Below, piece after piece: positions 24,706 to 34,921 of a DNA stretch of 64,000 bases. Source of the stretch: Acidiferrobacteraceae bacterium. Its GTDB lineage: Bacteria > Pseudomonadota > Gammaproteobacteria > Arenicellales > UBA868. Where the stretch lies: contig PBJL01000011.1 of NCBI GenBank assembly GCA_002721105.1, positions 104,966-168,965 of the forward strand, given 5' to 3'. The translations under genes were made by a program, and so were the position numbers. The notes below the pieces were generated by a model. That model did not search any database and was not told the origin of the DNA. It was given only the letters and a program-made list of their open reading frames with translations. The stretch's first letter is position 1. Each line of letters begins with the position of its first letter.

Positions 24706-26499
24706 TTAACCTGATCGTACCTCTCCAGTCTCGCCATTTGCAGGAACATTCTGAGGAATAAAATCTTCTTTAGCTCCTGGAACACTGTAATCGTAAGCCC
24801 ATCGATAAACAGACGGCAACTCTTTACCAAAATTACCATGTGTAGGAGGCGTAGTACTCGTCTGCCATTCAAGCGTTGTAGCGCCCCATGGGTTATCTCC
24901 TGCAAGCCTGCCACGTCGAGTACTAATAACTAGGTTGTAGAGAAAGACAAGTTGAGTTGCTGCTACAATCACCGCTGCTATTGATATTCCGGCATTCAAA
25001 ACCTGTGCGGACTCAGGAATCCAGTCCGGCAAGCCAGTAGAACCCTCATTAGCGTAGTAACGTCGTGGTACGCCCATTATGCCAAGATAATGCATGGGAT
25101 AATAAATGCAGTACAGCCCAACAAATGTAATCCAAAAATGAAACTTACCCATCGACTCATTTAGCATCCGACCAGTGATCTTTGGGTACCAGTGATAAAC
25201 AGCTCCAAACACAGCCAAAACCGGGGATACAGCCATTACCATGTGAAAATGCGCAACCACAAAATACGTGTCTGATAGTGGAACATCTACTATAACGTTG
25301 CCCAAGAATATGCCGGTCAGCCCACCATTTATAAAAGTAAAAACGAATCCTATTGCGAAAAGCATCGGTACGGTAAGGCGGATATTACCCCGCCAAAGAG
25401 TCAAAACCCAGTTATATACTTTAATAGCAGTTGGCACTGCAATGATTAATGTAGTCGTTGCAAAGAAGAAACCAAAATACGGATTCATGCCGCTTACGTA
25501 CATATGGTGAGCCCAAACAACAAAACTTAGCCCTCCAATTACAACGATAGCCCAAACCATCAAGCGATAACCAAATATATTCTTCCTCGCATGCACGGCA
25601 ATTAATTCAGAAATTATACCAAAAGCTGGAAGTGCGACTATATAAACTTCGGGATGACCAAAAAACCAGAACAAGTGCTGAAACAAAACTGGACTGCCGC
25701 CAGAATAATCTAGCGTTTGACCCATCGAAACGATTGCAGGCATAAAAAAGCTGGTTCCAAGAACATTATCCAAGGTCATCATTATCGCGGCGACAAATAA
25801 CGCTGGAAATGCGAATAATGCGAGCACAGTGGCGGTAAAAATTCCCCATACCGTTAGTGGCATGCGCATCAGTGTCATACCCCGAGTTCTTGCCTGAAGG
25901 ATAGTTACCACATAATTTAAACCGCCCATTGTGAAACCAATCACAAAAACTGCCAGTGACGCTAACATTAATAAGATACCCCAATCGGCTCCCGGTGTTC
26001 CCGGTAAAATAGTCTGGGGTGGATAGAGAGTCCAACCTGCTCCTGTGGGCCCGCCCGGAACAAAAAAGCTCGCTAGCAAAAGTAAAACAGCAAATAAATA
26101 GATCCAGAAACTAATCATATTGACATAAGGAAATACCATGTCGCGCGCGCCCACCATTAACGGAATCAAGTAATTCCCGAACCCACCAAGGAATAGTGCC
26201 GTTAACAGATAGATCACCATGATCATACCGTGCATAGTAACAAACTGAATATAGGAATCCGGCGTAATAAAAGAAAAGACTCCCGGAAATCCGAGCTGTA
26301 ATCGCATCAGAATCGAAAGAATAAGAGCAATTAACCCGACTGCCATTGCAGTGATCGAGTATTGCAATGCGATTATTTTTGCATCTTGGGAAAAGACATA
26401 TTTTCCTAGCCAAGTCTTTGGGTGATACAACTCCTCTTCTTGTACCTCTGCCGGTGGTACATAATCGACTGCATCATGTGCAACATCTGTTATAGCCAT
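24706..26499 (-). CDS. coxA: Cytochrome c oxidase subunit I
   Basis: Catalytic subunit of a heme-copper oxidase, 597 residues, with low-spin heme, heme-CuB centre and proton channels. Visible landmarks are TMHGMIMV with a heme ligand, FWFFGHPEVYIVALPAFG with the CuB histidine, the cross-linked tyrosine and the A1-type glutamate, WAHHMYVSGM with two CuB histidines, and VVAHFHMVM with the heme ligands. The GHPEV glutamate points to the A1 subfamily (K and D channels). The stretch before it reads GGSPVLFQHLFW where GGGDPVLYQHLFW is usual. A long N-terminal extension precedes helix 1. It lies 89 bases after coxB in the oxidase operon. Confidence 0.97.
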   Translation of the reverse strand: MAITDVAHDAVDYVPPAEVQEEELYHPKTWLGKYVFSQDAKIIALQYSITAMAVGLIALILSILMRLQLGFPGVFSFITPDSYIQFVTMHGMIMVIYLLTALFLGGFGNYLIPLMVGARDMVFPYVNMISFWIYLFAVLLLLASFFVPGGPTGAGWTLYPPQTILPGTPGADWGILLMLASLAVFVIGFTMGGLNYVVTILQARTRGMTLMRMPLTVWGIFTATVLALFAFPALFVAAIMMTLDNVLGTSFFMPAIVSMGQTLDYSGGSPVLFQHLFWFFGHPEVYIVALPAFGIISELIAVHARKNIFGYRLMVWAIVVIGGLSFVVWAHHMYVSGMNPYFGFFFATTTLIIAVPTAIKVYNWVLTLWRGNIRLTVPMLFAIGFVFTFINGGLTGIFLGNVIVDVPLSDTYFVVAHFHMVMAVSPVLAVFGAVYHWYPKITGRMLNESMGKFHFWITFVGLYCIYYPMHYLGIMGVPRRYYANEGSTGLPDWIPESAQVLNAGISIAAVIVAATQLVFLYNLVISTRRGRLAGDNPWGATTLEWQTSTTPPTHGNFGKELPSVYRWAYDYSVPGAKEDFIPQNVPANGETGEVRSG

Positions 26500-26588
26500 G
26501 TCAAATACCCTTGCTTTCTAGTTTCTAAGTGCTCAAATAATTTTTTTGAACTTTGCATGCAAATTTTGCCACATTTATTTCCACTGTT

Positions 26589-27731
26589 TCACAAACTCTT
26601 GATATACGCCAAGAGCGCGGCCAACTGATTTTCGTCTAATTGATAAGCTGGCATTATGGGCGGATATCCGGCAACAATAGTTGCGTTAGGCTCAACAATC
26701 GATTCTATCAAATATTGATCATCCACAATCACCGTCGAGCCATCAGCCAAGTTTTCCATTTTTCCGTCGAGATCTTTCCAGGTTGGTCCCACCCCAGGCG
26801 CTCCATCTAAGCTATGACATCCGATACAGCCTTGACTTTGTGCAATCTGCTGGCCCTGCTCGATAGGTGTCACTCCAATTGAAGCCACCTGCACTTTTTG
26901 CGTATCCGAAAAAGTTGGCTGTGTTGCTAACCATGAATTAAAATCTTGCTCTTCTTCGAGCACCATAAAACTACGCATGTTGTAATGCGCTGATCCACAG
27001 AGTTCAGCGCAAAGTACATCGTAACGTCCTGCTCTAGTTGGTGTAAACCAAAAATAAGTGATCATACCTGGAACGAGATCCATCTTTGCACGAACTTGGG
27101 GAACATAAAAATCATGCAAAACATCTTGGGATCTTAGAAGCATTTTCACTGGCCGATCAAGCGGTAAATGCACTTCTGAACCACTCACTAACACATCGTC
27201 TTGCCCGTTCGGATCATCAGGATTCATACCAAATGGATTCTTAGCATCGATATGACGCGTATCAACCGTACCTAGAATTCCATCATCGCCAGGATAACGA
27301 TATTTCCAAGACCACTGTTTCCCAACAACTTCAACTAAATGAGCATCCTCGGGAACCTCAACGTACTTCGCCCATACAAAAAGACCTGGAGCCAACATCG
27401 CAACGACGCCGACGGTCGTAAACGCGGTTAACCACCATTCGAGTCGCTTATTCTCTGGTTCGTATTCCGCTACACGATCCTTTTGGTATCGATATTTATA
27501 TACACAATAAGCAAGAAAGAGATTCAACGCAACGAACACAAAACCACATACTATGAATGTAATAGTCAAGGTATCGTCGATGAAATCCCAATTAGATGCT
27601 ATAGGTGTAAGGTACCAAGGGCTTAGGAAATGAAAAAGCACCGAGCCTATTACCAGCAGAACCAAAATGATTGCCAGCGCCATACCGTTGTATTCCTCAA
27701 AAAAATTATAATGTTCTGGATTACCTAACAA
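26589..27731 (-). CDS. coxB: Cytochrome c oxidase subunit II with fused cytochrome c domain (caa3 type)
   Basis: The 380-residue protein has three predicted N-terminal helices (about residues 16-38, 52-75 and 98-118) where two are usual. The cupredoxin domain follows, with the CuA site C241-A-E-L-C245 plus H249 and M252 and the aromatic WSWKYRYPG region. The C-terminal cytochrome c domain has CIGCH at residues 302-306 and a candidate methionine ligand in PPIMPAY. The fused heme domain makes this a caa3-type oxidase. The start is TTG at 27731 with GAGGA about 13 bases upstream; an internal ATG at codon 17 would remove part of the first helix. First gene of the oxidase operon, divergent from ctaB. 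Confidence 0.95.
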   Translation of the reverse strand: MLGNPEHYNFFEEYNGMALAIILVLLVIGSVLFHFLSPWYLTPIASNWDFIDDTLTITFIVCGFVFVALNLFLAYCVYKYRYQKDRVAEYEPENKRLEWWLTAFTTVGVVAMLAPGLFVWAKYVEVPEDAHLVEVVGKQWSWKYRYPGDDGILGTVDTRHIDAKNPFGMNPDDPNGQDDVLVSGSEVHLPLDRPVKMLLRSQDVLHDFYVPQVRAKMDLVPGMITYFWFTPTRAGRYDVLCAELCGSAHYNMRSFMVLEEEQDFNSWLATQPTFSDTQKVQVASIGVTPIEQGQQIAQSQGCIGCHSLDGAPGVGPTWKDLDGKMENLADGSTVIVDDQYLIESIVEPNATIVAGYPPIMPAYQLDENQLAALLAYIKSL

Positions 27732-27970
27732 TCTATTAGGCTATCCTCTTCTTAGGGGCGAATAAGCTTTAGGCTGAATATAACCAGGTCATCCAAACGT
27801 TTTCGGTTGCTTCCTGCAACTCTCCCCCCTACTGCTTGTCTTACTGCGTATTTTCCCATAGCGGTTCCTTTACTTCAACTTTACTGCTATGCAAACAACT
27901 CAGGGCACCTATACCAGTTATTTATTGTCAATCTCGAAATTCGTGTTCCAACAGCTTCAAACTGATCTCA

Positions 27971-28048
27971 AGGAGGTTAGAATGCACCCTGACGACACTT
28001 TTGTAACTTAGACTATCCGAAATCGACTACCTTAGGATATAACCTCCT
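27971..28048 (+). promoter_or_regulatory. Possible leader element upstream of ctaB
   Basis: The coxB/ctaB spacer (27732-28087) holds no full gene. It contains AGGAGGTTA at 27971-27979 and its exact nine-base complement TAACCTCCT at 28040-28048. The first arm is a strong Shine-Dalgarno sequence placed before a nine-codon frame at 27982-28011 (MHPDDTFVT). Pairing of the arms would hide that ribosome site and form a stem 40 bases before ctaB. A translated leader that controls ctaB is possible. The base pairing is seen; the regulation is inferred. Confidence 0.35.
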
Positions 28049-28087
28049 AAAAAAATTATTGCTGCCAACCTAGATGAAACCCATGGA

Positions 28088-29002
28088 ATGACTTCACTAG
28101 CCCACATTTCAAGCCGTTTATCAGACTATTTCGCCTTATTGAAGCCACGAGTTATGTCTCTGGTCATTTTTACTGTGATTGTAGGCATGTTTCTCGCTCC
28201 AGGAGAATTAGGTCTCGTAATGTCGATATTGTCCACAATTTCTATTGCAGTGGGAGCTGGGGCGGCAGGCGCTATCAATATGTGGTACGACCGGGACATG
28301 GATGCTCAAATGCAACGAACTATTCATCGGCCACTTCCAGCGGGCCGATTAAAGCCTATTGAAGCGCTGTCGACTGGAGTGATACTTTCCATTGCCTCAG
28401 TTACTGCCCTTGCAATGTGGGCAAATTATCTTTCAGCCATATTATTAATGGTAACAATACTTTATTATGTAATCATTTATACCATATGGCTGAAGCGCCG
28501 AACTCCTCAAAATGTCGTAATTGGTGGAGTTTCCGGCGCACTACCACCCGTGATTGGCTGGACGGTCGTAACGGGATCAATTGACTTCGGTGCGGTGTTT
28601 CTTTTTCTGGTAATTTTTCTGTGGACGCCACCACACTCGTGGGCTCTCGCGATTTTAAGACAGGACGATTATGCTGCAGCCTCTGTGCCAATGCTGCCTG
28701 TAACATCTGGAAGAAGAGGCACAGCTTTGCAAATTGGCATTTATAGTTTTCTGCTAGTTCCAACTACTCTAAGCCCTCTGCTGTTTGGTTTTTCCGGGTG
28801 GCTTTATGCAATTGTTTCTGTTTTACTTGGTGTCGGATTTTTACTGAATTCTTGGCGTCTCATCCACGCGCTTCTTGAGCCTGTAACAAAAAATCAGGAT
28901 TCCAATCGTGCGCGTGTATTATTTGTCTACTCGATTCGCTATCTGTTCCTGATTTTCTTGGCACTTATTGTCGACAGGATCATCCTAATTCCTTTAATGT
29001 AA
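28088..29002 (+). CDS. ctaB: Protoheme IX farnesyltransferase (heme O synthase)
   Basis: UbiA-family prenyltransferase that adds a farnesyl group to heme B, giving heme O, the precursor of heme A needed by the aa3-type oxidase next door. At 304 residues it has the usual length, with about nine membrane helices. The first aspartate-rich motif is NMWYDRDMDAQMQRTIHRPLPAGR and the second region contains VFLFLVIFLWTPPHSWALAI, diagnostic for CtaB/CyoE. It is divergent from the oxidase operon. ctaA (heme A synthase), ctaG and surf1 are not in the window. A possible leader structure precedes it. Confidence 0.96.
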   Translation: MTSLAHISSRLSDYFALLKPRVMSLVIFTVIVGMFLAPGELGLVMSILSTISIAVGAGAAGAINMWYDRDMDAQMQRTIHRPLPAGRLKPIEALSTGVILSIASVTALAMWANYLSAILLMVTILYYVIIYTIWLKRRTPQNVVIGGVSGALPPVIGWTVVTGSIDFGAVFLFLVIFLWTPPHSWALAILRQDDYAAASVPMLPVTSGRRGTALQIGIYSFLLVPTTLSPLLFGFSGWLYAIVSVLLGVGFLLNSWRLIHALLEPVTKNQDSNRARVLFVYSIRYLFLIFLALIVDRIILIPLM

Positions 29003-29058
29003 TTGATGAAACAGCCTGACTTGATGCTTGATGATGGTGATGTTGCAGTGCTTACTCG

Positions 29059-29886
29059 CTAACTACCCATGACAACTGGTATATCTTTACTTACCCATAT
29101 ACGATTTTTTGTCGCAAGGCCGAATATCACCTCCCAAGTTACAGGCAAACGACCCGCTTGATTACGAAATATTTCATAGGCGTTGACCGCTAGGTCATAT
29201 TTAGATACACCCATCAAACCTTTGTGACGATCAACTCGGGTGTTAGTAGCGCCTATACTTCTAAATTCGCCTACTAATTTCGAGAAATCGGTGTACGTCG
29301 TACAAACTCTATCAGTGTCAATAATAGGCTCAGAGAGACCCGCCACCATTAGAGCATCCCCGATATCATGCATGTCATAAAAATCATGTACATGAGGAAA
29401 ATCATCAATCTTTGACCAAACAGATCTAAGTTCAGACAAGCTACCTTGTCCCAAAGTTGTAAAGAAGAAATTTCCGCCAACTTCTAAAACTCGCGCAATT
29501 TCTGAAAGAGCTTTAGGAAGATCGCACCACTGCAATAACATGTTTGAGATAATCATAGGCACTGATTCATTTGCGAAAGGCAGCCTCTCAACAGACGAGA
29601 CTAAAACTCTAGCTGCAGGATCTAATTTGAGAGACTCTGACACCATGGCAAGTGAGAGATCTATTTCCAAAACTGATGCTTTAGGAAATTTTTCACGGAG
29701 GCCTCGGCCGACGTAGCCAGTTGCGGACCCGATATCGATAACTATATTTTCTGCGGGTTCAAAGAAATTCAGTCGACTCAAAAGTTCATCTGCTACCTTT
29801 TTCTGTAAAAATGATACAACATCATAATTCTCCGCTATGTGGCTAAATTGTGTTTTGATTGAGAAACGATCAAGCATGAAGTTCAT
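29059..29886 (-). CDS. bioC: Malonyl-[ACP] O-methyltransferase BioC
   Basis: SAM-dependent methyltransferase that masks the carboxyl group of malonyl-ACP to start pimelate synthesis for biotin. The 275-residue protein has the BioC N-terminus (FSHIAENYDVVSFLQKKVADELL) and the SAM loop VIDIGSATGYVGRGL, where DIGCGTG is more common. The BioC hallmarks SNMLLQWCDL, TTLGQGSLSELRSVW and FRSIGATNTR are also present. Those last motifs separate it from UbiE-type enzymes. No other bio gene is adjacent. ATG 29886 is used; the methionine at codon 4 is equally good. It converges on ctaB and is divergent from coaE. Confidence 0.88.
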   Translation of the reverse strand: MNFMLDRFSIKTQFSHIAENYDVVSFLQKKVADELLSRLNFFEPAENIVIDIGSATGYVGRGLREKFPKASVLEIDLSLAMVSESLKLDPAARVLVSSVERLPFANESVPMIISNMLLQWCDLPKALSEIARVLEVGGNFFFTTLGQGSLSELRSVWSKIDDFPHVHDFYDMHDIGDALMVAGLSEPIIDTDRVCTTYTDFSKLVGEFRSIGATNTRVDRHKGLMGVSKYDLAVNAYEIFRNQAGRLPVTWEVIFGLATKNRIWVSKDIPVVMGS

Positions 29887-30138
29887 ATAATTTTGCTATT
29901 TGATAGACCTAGTGCGAGTATGTCTTAGATAAAATTAACAAAAACCCCACATGCATCCGAGAATAAACGCACAATATATTACTATGTTTGGTTATAGGCA
30001 TCTAAAGTAGGCGCATTCTATAATAGAATTAAGTAGTGCTCAGTTTAAGTTTAAATACACTTTTTGCACCAGTAGTGGATCAAGACATCCACAAATTTAT
30101 ACTATAAAACATTAAGAACTAAGAAATTCGAATATAAG

Positions 30139-30756
30139 ATGTTAAGAATAGCTCTAACCGGCGGTATCGGTAGCGGTAAAACAACGGTGACGGAATACTT
30201 CCGGGATCTCAATGTAATTATTCTGGATGCAGACGAAATTTCTCATAAATTAACAAAAAACAATCCATTAATCCTCGGGGAAATTGAAGAAGCTTTCGGA
30301 CGTATGGTTATGAATATCGACAATAGCTTAAATCGCCATGCGCTGCGACAATTGGTCTTCAATGATGTTGAATCAAGAAAGCAATTGGAAGCAATACTGC
30401 ATCCCGCAATTCAACAAGATATGGAATCATCTGCTCGACGCATAGAGGAGCCTTACTGTATTTTCTCTATACCTCTTCTCATTGAAATTAAAAGAGAATT
30501 AGACTTTGATAGAGTTATGGTGGTAGAAACCCCGATAGATATTCGTCGTAACCGAATTAAAAAACGCAGCAAACTAAGCGACAAAGAAATTGACGCTATT
30601 CTCACTACTCAAAGCTCTGATATAGAGAGACGAAGAATAGCTGACGATTTAATTTTAAATAATGGATCGAAAGAAGAACTGTTTGAAAAAATTAAAAAAC
30701 TTAATAGCTTTTACAAAATATTGGTCGGTAAAAGTTCGGATAAAACAATAAGATAG
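30139..30756 (+). CDS. coaE: Dephospho-CoA kinase
   Basis: Final enzyme of coenzyme A synthesis, phosphorylating the ribose 3'-hydroxyl of dephospho-CoA. The 205-residue protein has a P-loop GGIGSGKTTV at residues 8-17, the DADEISHKL substrate region, and LHPAIQQDM followed by FSIPLLIE, all typical of CoaE. The lid region contains RRNRIKKRSKLSDKEIDAIL. The 250 bases before it are AT-rich without a visible gene. It converges on argJ. In other gammaproteobacteria coaE is often linked to pilD or yacG; here it stands alone. Confidence 0.95.
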   Translation: MLRIALTGGIGSGKTTVTEYFRDLNVIILDADEISHKLTKNNPLILGEIEEAFGRMVMNIDNSLNRHALRQLVFNDVESRKQLEAILHPAIQQDMESSARRIEEPYCIFSIPLLIEIKRELDFDRVMVVETPIDIRRNRIKKRSKLSDKEIDAILTTQSSDIERRRIADDLILNNGSKEELFEKIKKLNSFYKILVGKSSDKTIR

Positions 30757-30785
30757 AATATTTCCTAATTGTCGCGTTTAAAACC

Positions 30786-32021
30786 CTAGGTGCGATAATC
30801 GGCATTTATTCGAATGTAGTCATGTGTAAAATCGCATGTCCATATCTTAGAATTGCTATTGCCCTCACCCAGATCAACTTGAAGTAGAATCTCAGCACCC
30901 TTAAGATGCGACGTCAATTTTACTTCATCATAGTTATCTACTCTTTTCCCATTTTCAGTGACTAGAACGCCGCCTATAGATATCAATAGTTTGGATTGAT
31001 CCAAAACAATACCTGTTTTACCAACTGCCATAACAATTCGGCCCCAATTATCATCCTCGCCAGCAATTGCTGTCTTAACAAGCGGTGAATTAGCAATAGC
31101 CATCCCGATCTTATGCGCACTATTGCTAGTTTTAGCTCTCAGCACTTCGATAGGGATCAATTTTTTCGCGCCCTCACCATCTCTGACAACCTGTAGCGCC
31201 AAATTCCCTAAAATCTTATCGAGGGAATCCTTGAATTTCTTGAGTTTTTTGTCACTATTGGACGTCGGCACTATGTTGCCAGCTCTTCCAGTGGAAAACA
31301 GAAGAACCATATCACTAGTAGAGGTATCACTATCAACGGTTATACAATTAAACGTTCTTGAGGTGGCAGACTTCAATACTGATCTAAGAATATCTGGGGG
31401 CAGAGATGCATCAGTAAAAATAAATGCTAGCATGGTTGCCATATTTGGCGCGATCATGCCAGATCCTTTTGCTATGCCAGCAATCTGTATCGGCACTCCA
31501 TCAATTTCAGTTACACAGGCCGCTCCTTTTGGATAAGTATCTGTCGTACCAATTGCTAAAGCGGCCCTTTCCCATGAATTACCTTGCAATTTGCCCTTCA
31601 TATTTTCGATGGCCATTACAATACGCTGTACTGGTAACGGCTCGCCTATAACACCTGTAGATGCAACTAATAATTCAGATGAGCTACAACCAAGGAGCCG
31701 TGCTGCAGCAACTGCGCATGACTCGACGTCTTCCCGACCTTTGTCGCCGGTAAAAGCATTAGCATTGCCACTGTTAATCAATAAACCTCTAGCATAGCCT
31801 CTATTAGCTATGATTCGGCTCCATGCTACAGGAGCCGCAACAGTTGAGGACTGGGTAAAAACTCCCGCTAACGTGGTTCCAACATCGAAATCGAATAGCA
31901 ACAAATCTTCACGATTGGGATACTTTATATTAGCTTCCGTTGTTGAAAACCGTAGGCCTTCAATTAAGGGCATCATCGGAAATCGCGCGGGAGCTAAAGG
32001 CGAAATATTAAAATCAGCCAT
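30786..32021 (-). CDS. argJ: Bifunctional glutamate N-acetyltransferase / amino-acid acetyltransferase
   Basis: Recycles the acetyl group from N-acetylornithine to glutamate in arginine synthesis. The 411-residue precursor is expected to cleave itself at the conserved APNMATMLAFIFTDA segment, where the threonine becomes the N-terminal nucleophile of the beta chain. Other landmarks are NSGNANAFTG, STGVIGEPLP, GTTDTYPKGA and AGEDDNWGRIVMAVGK. Whether it also acetylates with acetyl-CoA cannot be told. It lies 27 bases after secA on the same strand, so it may be co-transcribed. Presence of ArgJ implies the cyclic arginine pathway, consistent with argF and argG in this window. Confidence 0.96.
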   Translation of the reverse strand: MADFNISPLAPARFPMMPLIEGLRFSTTEANIKYPNREDLLLFDFDVGTTLAGVFTQSSTVAAPVAWSRIIANRGYARGLLINSGNANAFTGDKGREDVESCAVAAARLLGCSSSELLVASTGVIGEPLPVQRIVMAIENMKGKLQGNSWERAALAIGTTDTYPKGAACVTEIDGVPIQIAGIAKGSGMIAPNMATMLAFIFTDASLPPDILRSVLKSATSRTFNCITVDSDTSTSDMVLLFSTGRAGNIVPTSNSDKKLKKFKDSLDKILGNLALQVVRDGEGAKKLIPIEVLRAKTSNSAHKIGMAIANSPLVKTAIAGEDDNWGRIVMAVGKTGIVLDQSKLLISIGGVLVTENGKRVDNYDEVKLTSHLKGAEILLQVDLGEGNSNSKIWTCDFTHDYIRINADYRT

Positions 32022-32048
32022 AATAAAGGTATCCTAATTGTTCAGAGG

Positions 32049-34814
32049 TTACAGCTTACCATGGCATTGCTTATATTTTTTACCAGAACCGCATGGGCAC
32101 GGCTCATTACGACCAACCTTTGGGCTTACTCGAACAAATGGTTGGGGATTAGATGGTCGCTCTCCGTTTTTAGAAGGGAATTCTGCGCCGACACGATTTG
32201 ACTCATCTATTTGACCAGTCGAGCTACCTGGATTTGTATGGGAAGGTAAACTCATTTCAGGATGTAGATATTCGTGACTCTCGTCACCTTGTTTAGACTG
32301 AGACTGTGTCAACGAAGCAAGTTCGTTTTCTGTCTGCACTTGAATCTTTGCTAAAATAGTGACAGCATCATGCTTGACTCTATCCAACATAGCAGTAAAC
32401 ATCTCAAAAGCCTCTCGCTTGTATTCCTGCTTAGGATTTTTCTGCGCATAACCACGCAAACCAATACCTTGACGTAGGTGGTCCATATTAGACAAATGCT
32501 CTTTCCACTGTTCGTCAAGAACTTTTAACATAACTGCTTTCTCCACATGCCGAACAGTAGGCTCACCTACCGCCTCTATCTTATTTTTATAATCTTGATC
32601 GATCTTACTCTCTATTTTATGTCGTAACCCTTCTTCGTGAAGCTCCGTGTCATTCTCTAGCCATGTTCCAACCGGCATTTCAATTCCAAATTCATCAGCG
32701 ATACCTTTCTCTAAACCATCTATATCCCACTGCTCTGACAGGCTTTGAGGTACGACATATCGATCAATAACTGCCTCAACAACCGACGTACGTGTACTCA
32801 CGATAGTCTCAGATATATCGTCTGAAGCCATTAACGTGTTCCGTTCATCGTAAATAATCTTTCGTTGCTCGTTCGCTACATTATCGTACTCTAGTAACTG
32901 CTTTCGAACATCAAAATTTCTCCCCTCCACCTTCTTTTGCGCGTTTTCAATTGCACGAGTTACCCAAGGATGCTCAATTGCCTCACCATCTTCCATGCCT
33001 AGTTTTTCCATCAAACCCGCTACTTTTTCGGATCCAAAAATGCGCATTAATCCATCTTCCATAGAGACATAAAAAGCGCTCGAGCCGGGATCCCCTTGGC
33101 GACCACACCTTCCTCTCAATTGATTGTCCACGCGACGTGATTCATGCCTCTCTGTTCCTAACACATGTAAACCACCCGCTCTGAGTACAACATCGTGACG
33201 CTCCTTCCAACTTTGTCGCATTGCTGTTTCTTCAACTGGACTAATGTCACCTTTCTGGCTTAGCTCTATATCTATATTTCCACCCAACACAATATCGGTT
33301 CCTCTACCTGCCATGTTAGTTGCAATCGTTACTGCACCTGGACGACCAGCCTGAGCGATAATACTAGCCTCCTGTTCATGGTGTTTTGCATTGAGAACCT
33401 CGTGCTGAATGCCTTGGTTTTTTAAGTATTTTGACAAGGCCTCGGAAGTTTCAATTGATGCAGTACCGACCAATACAGGCTGATCACGACCACCGCATTC
33501 CTGAATTCCGCCAACAATTGCCGCAAATTTTTCCTTCTCGGTCCGATACACGAGATCCGATCTATCCTCTCGTATCATGGTTTTGTGGGTAGGTATAACC
33601 ACAACTTCTAAATCGTATATTTCTTGAAATTCTGTTGCTTCAGTGTCTGCCGTCCCCGTCATCCCAGAAAACTTACCGTAAAGTCTAAAAAGATTTTGAA
33701 AAGTAATGGAAGCCAAGGTCTGATTTTCCTGTTGAATCTTTACTCCTTCTTTAGCCTCTACCGCTTGATGTAGCCCTTCAGACCAACGACGGCCAGCCAT
33801 CATTCGACCGGTGAATTCATCGATGATAACCACCTGATCATCTCTCACAATATAATCAACATCGCGTTGAAATAAGGAGTGGGCCCTAAGTCCGGCAAAA
33901 AGATGATGAAGCAAAATGATATTACTTGCATCGTACAAACCTGTACCTTCGGGTAGTAACCCAGCCTTCATCAATAATTCCTCAGCTCTATCATGACCCT
34001 CCTCAGTTAGAAATACCTGCCGGGATTTTTCGTCTAATGAAAAATGGCCGTCGCCATCTTCGATATCTTGACGTACAAAGTGAGGTATAAGTTTATTGAT
34101 CCTGATATAAAGCTCAGTGCTATCCTCAGCCGGACCAGAAATAATCAACGGTGTACGCGCTTCATCAACAAGTATTGAGTCCACTTCATCAATAATAGAA
34201 AAATCAAGTTTTCGTTGAACTTTATCATCATTACTGAATGCCATATTGTCACGCAGGTAATCAAAACCATATTCATTATTAGTCCCATAAACAATATCAC
34301 AATTGTAGGCAGCTTTTTTTGACTCTTGGGTCTGACCTGTCGCAATAGTACCAACCGTTAATCCAAGAAACTGATAAACCTTTCCCATCCAATCTGCATC
34401 TCTAGTTGCAAGATAATCGTTGACAGTGACGACATGTACTGTCTTCCCACATATCGCATTTAGATACGCAGGCAGTGTAGCCACCAACGTCTTACCTTCA
34501 CCAGTACGCATTTCAGCAATCTTTCCCTGATGAAGGACAACACCCCCAACAAGTTGCACATCGAAGTGTCGCATATTTAACGTTCGCTTCGCCGCCTCCC
34601 GTACCACAGCAAAACACTCTGGAAGAAGATCCTCAGCAGTTTCCCCATCCGAAAATCGCTGACGGAACTCAGCTGTTTTAGCTACTAAGTTTTGATCAGA
34701 TAATTTTTCTAGCCCTAATTCCAACTCATTAATTGAGCTAACCATTCTGTCAATGGTTTTAAGAAGACGCTGGTTACGGCTACCAAAAACTTTTTTCACT
34801 GCACTCGAAAACAT
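32049..34814 (-). CDS. secA: Preprotein translocase ATPase SecA
   Basis: Motor ATPase that drives proteins through SecYEG. At 921 residues it is full length. Landmarks are the Walker A region [36 protein letters not shown], the [19 protein letters not shown]alker B region, [14 protein letters not shown] of the second motor domain and [13 protein letters not shown]. The C-terminal zinc finger is [14 protein letters not shown], preceded by a variable linker of about 60 residues; it binds SecB and lipids. The divergent gene is the DUF721 protein DciA and beyond it lpxC, as in many gammaproteobacteria. No secM-like regulator lies upstream. Confidence 0.98.
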   Translation of the reverse strand: MFSSAVKKVFGSRNQRLLKTIDRMVSSINELELGLEKLSDQNLVAKTAEFRQRFSDGETAEDLLPECFAVVREAAKRTLNMRHFDVQLVGGVVLHQGKIAEMRTGEGKTLVATLPAYLNAICGKTVHVVTVNDYLATRDADWMGKVYQFLGLTVGTIATGQTQESKKAAYNCDIVYGTNNEYGFDYLRDNMAFSNDDKVQRKLDFSIIDEVDSILVDEARTPLIISGPAEDSTELYIRINKLIPHFVRQDIEDGDGHFSLDEKSRQVFLTEEGHDRAEELLMKAGLLPEGTGLYDASNIILLHHLFAGLRAHSLFQRDVDYIVRDDQVVIIDEFTGRMMAGRRWSEGLHQAVEAKEGVKIQQENQTLASITFQNLFRLYGKFSGMTGTADTEATEFQEIYDLEVVVIPTHKTMIREDRSDLVYRTEKEKFAAIVGGIQECGGRDQPVLVGTASIETSEALSKYLKNQGIQHEVLNAKHHEQEASIIAQAGRPGAVTIATNMAGRGTDIVLGGNIDIELSQKGDISPVEETAMRQSWKERHDVVLRAGGLHVLGTERHESRRVDNQLRGRCGRQGDPGSSAFYVSMEDGLMRIFGSEKVAGLMEKLGMEDGEAIEHPWVTRAIENAQKKVEGRNFDVRKQLLEYDNVANEQRKIIYDERNTLMASDDISETIVSTRTSVVEAVIDRYVVPQSLSEQWDIDGLEKGIADEFGIEMPVGTWLENDTELHEEGLRHKIESKIDQDYKNKIEAVGEPTVRHVEKAVMLKVLDEQWKEHLSNMDHLRQGIGLRGYAQKNPKQEYKREAFEMFTAMLDRVKHDAVTILAKIQVQTENELASLTQSQSKQGDESHEYLHPEMSLPSHTNPGSSTGQIDESNRVGAEFPSKNGERPSNPQPFVRVSPKVGRNEPCPCGSGKKYKQCHGKL

Positions 34815-34921
34815 AAATTAAATTACCTGATTGAGATGCTTTTTAGCACTTTAGTATCAACGATACTAATATTGTTAAATTAAAAGACGCTCGCAAACTG
34901 CTGTTCAGTTATAATTTTATC

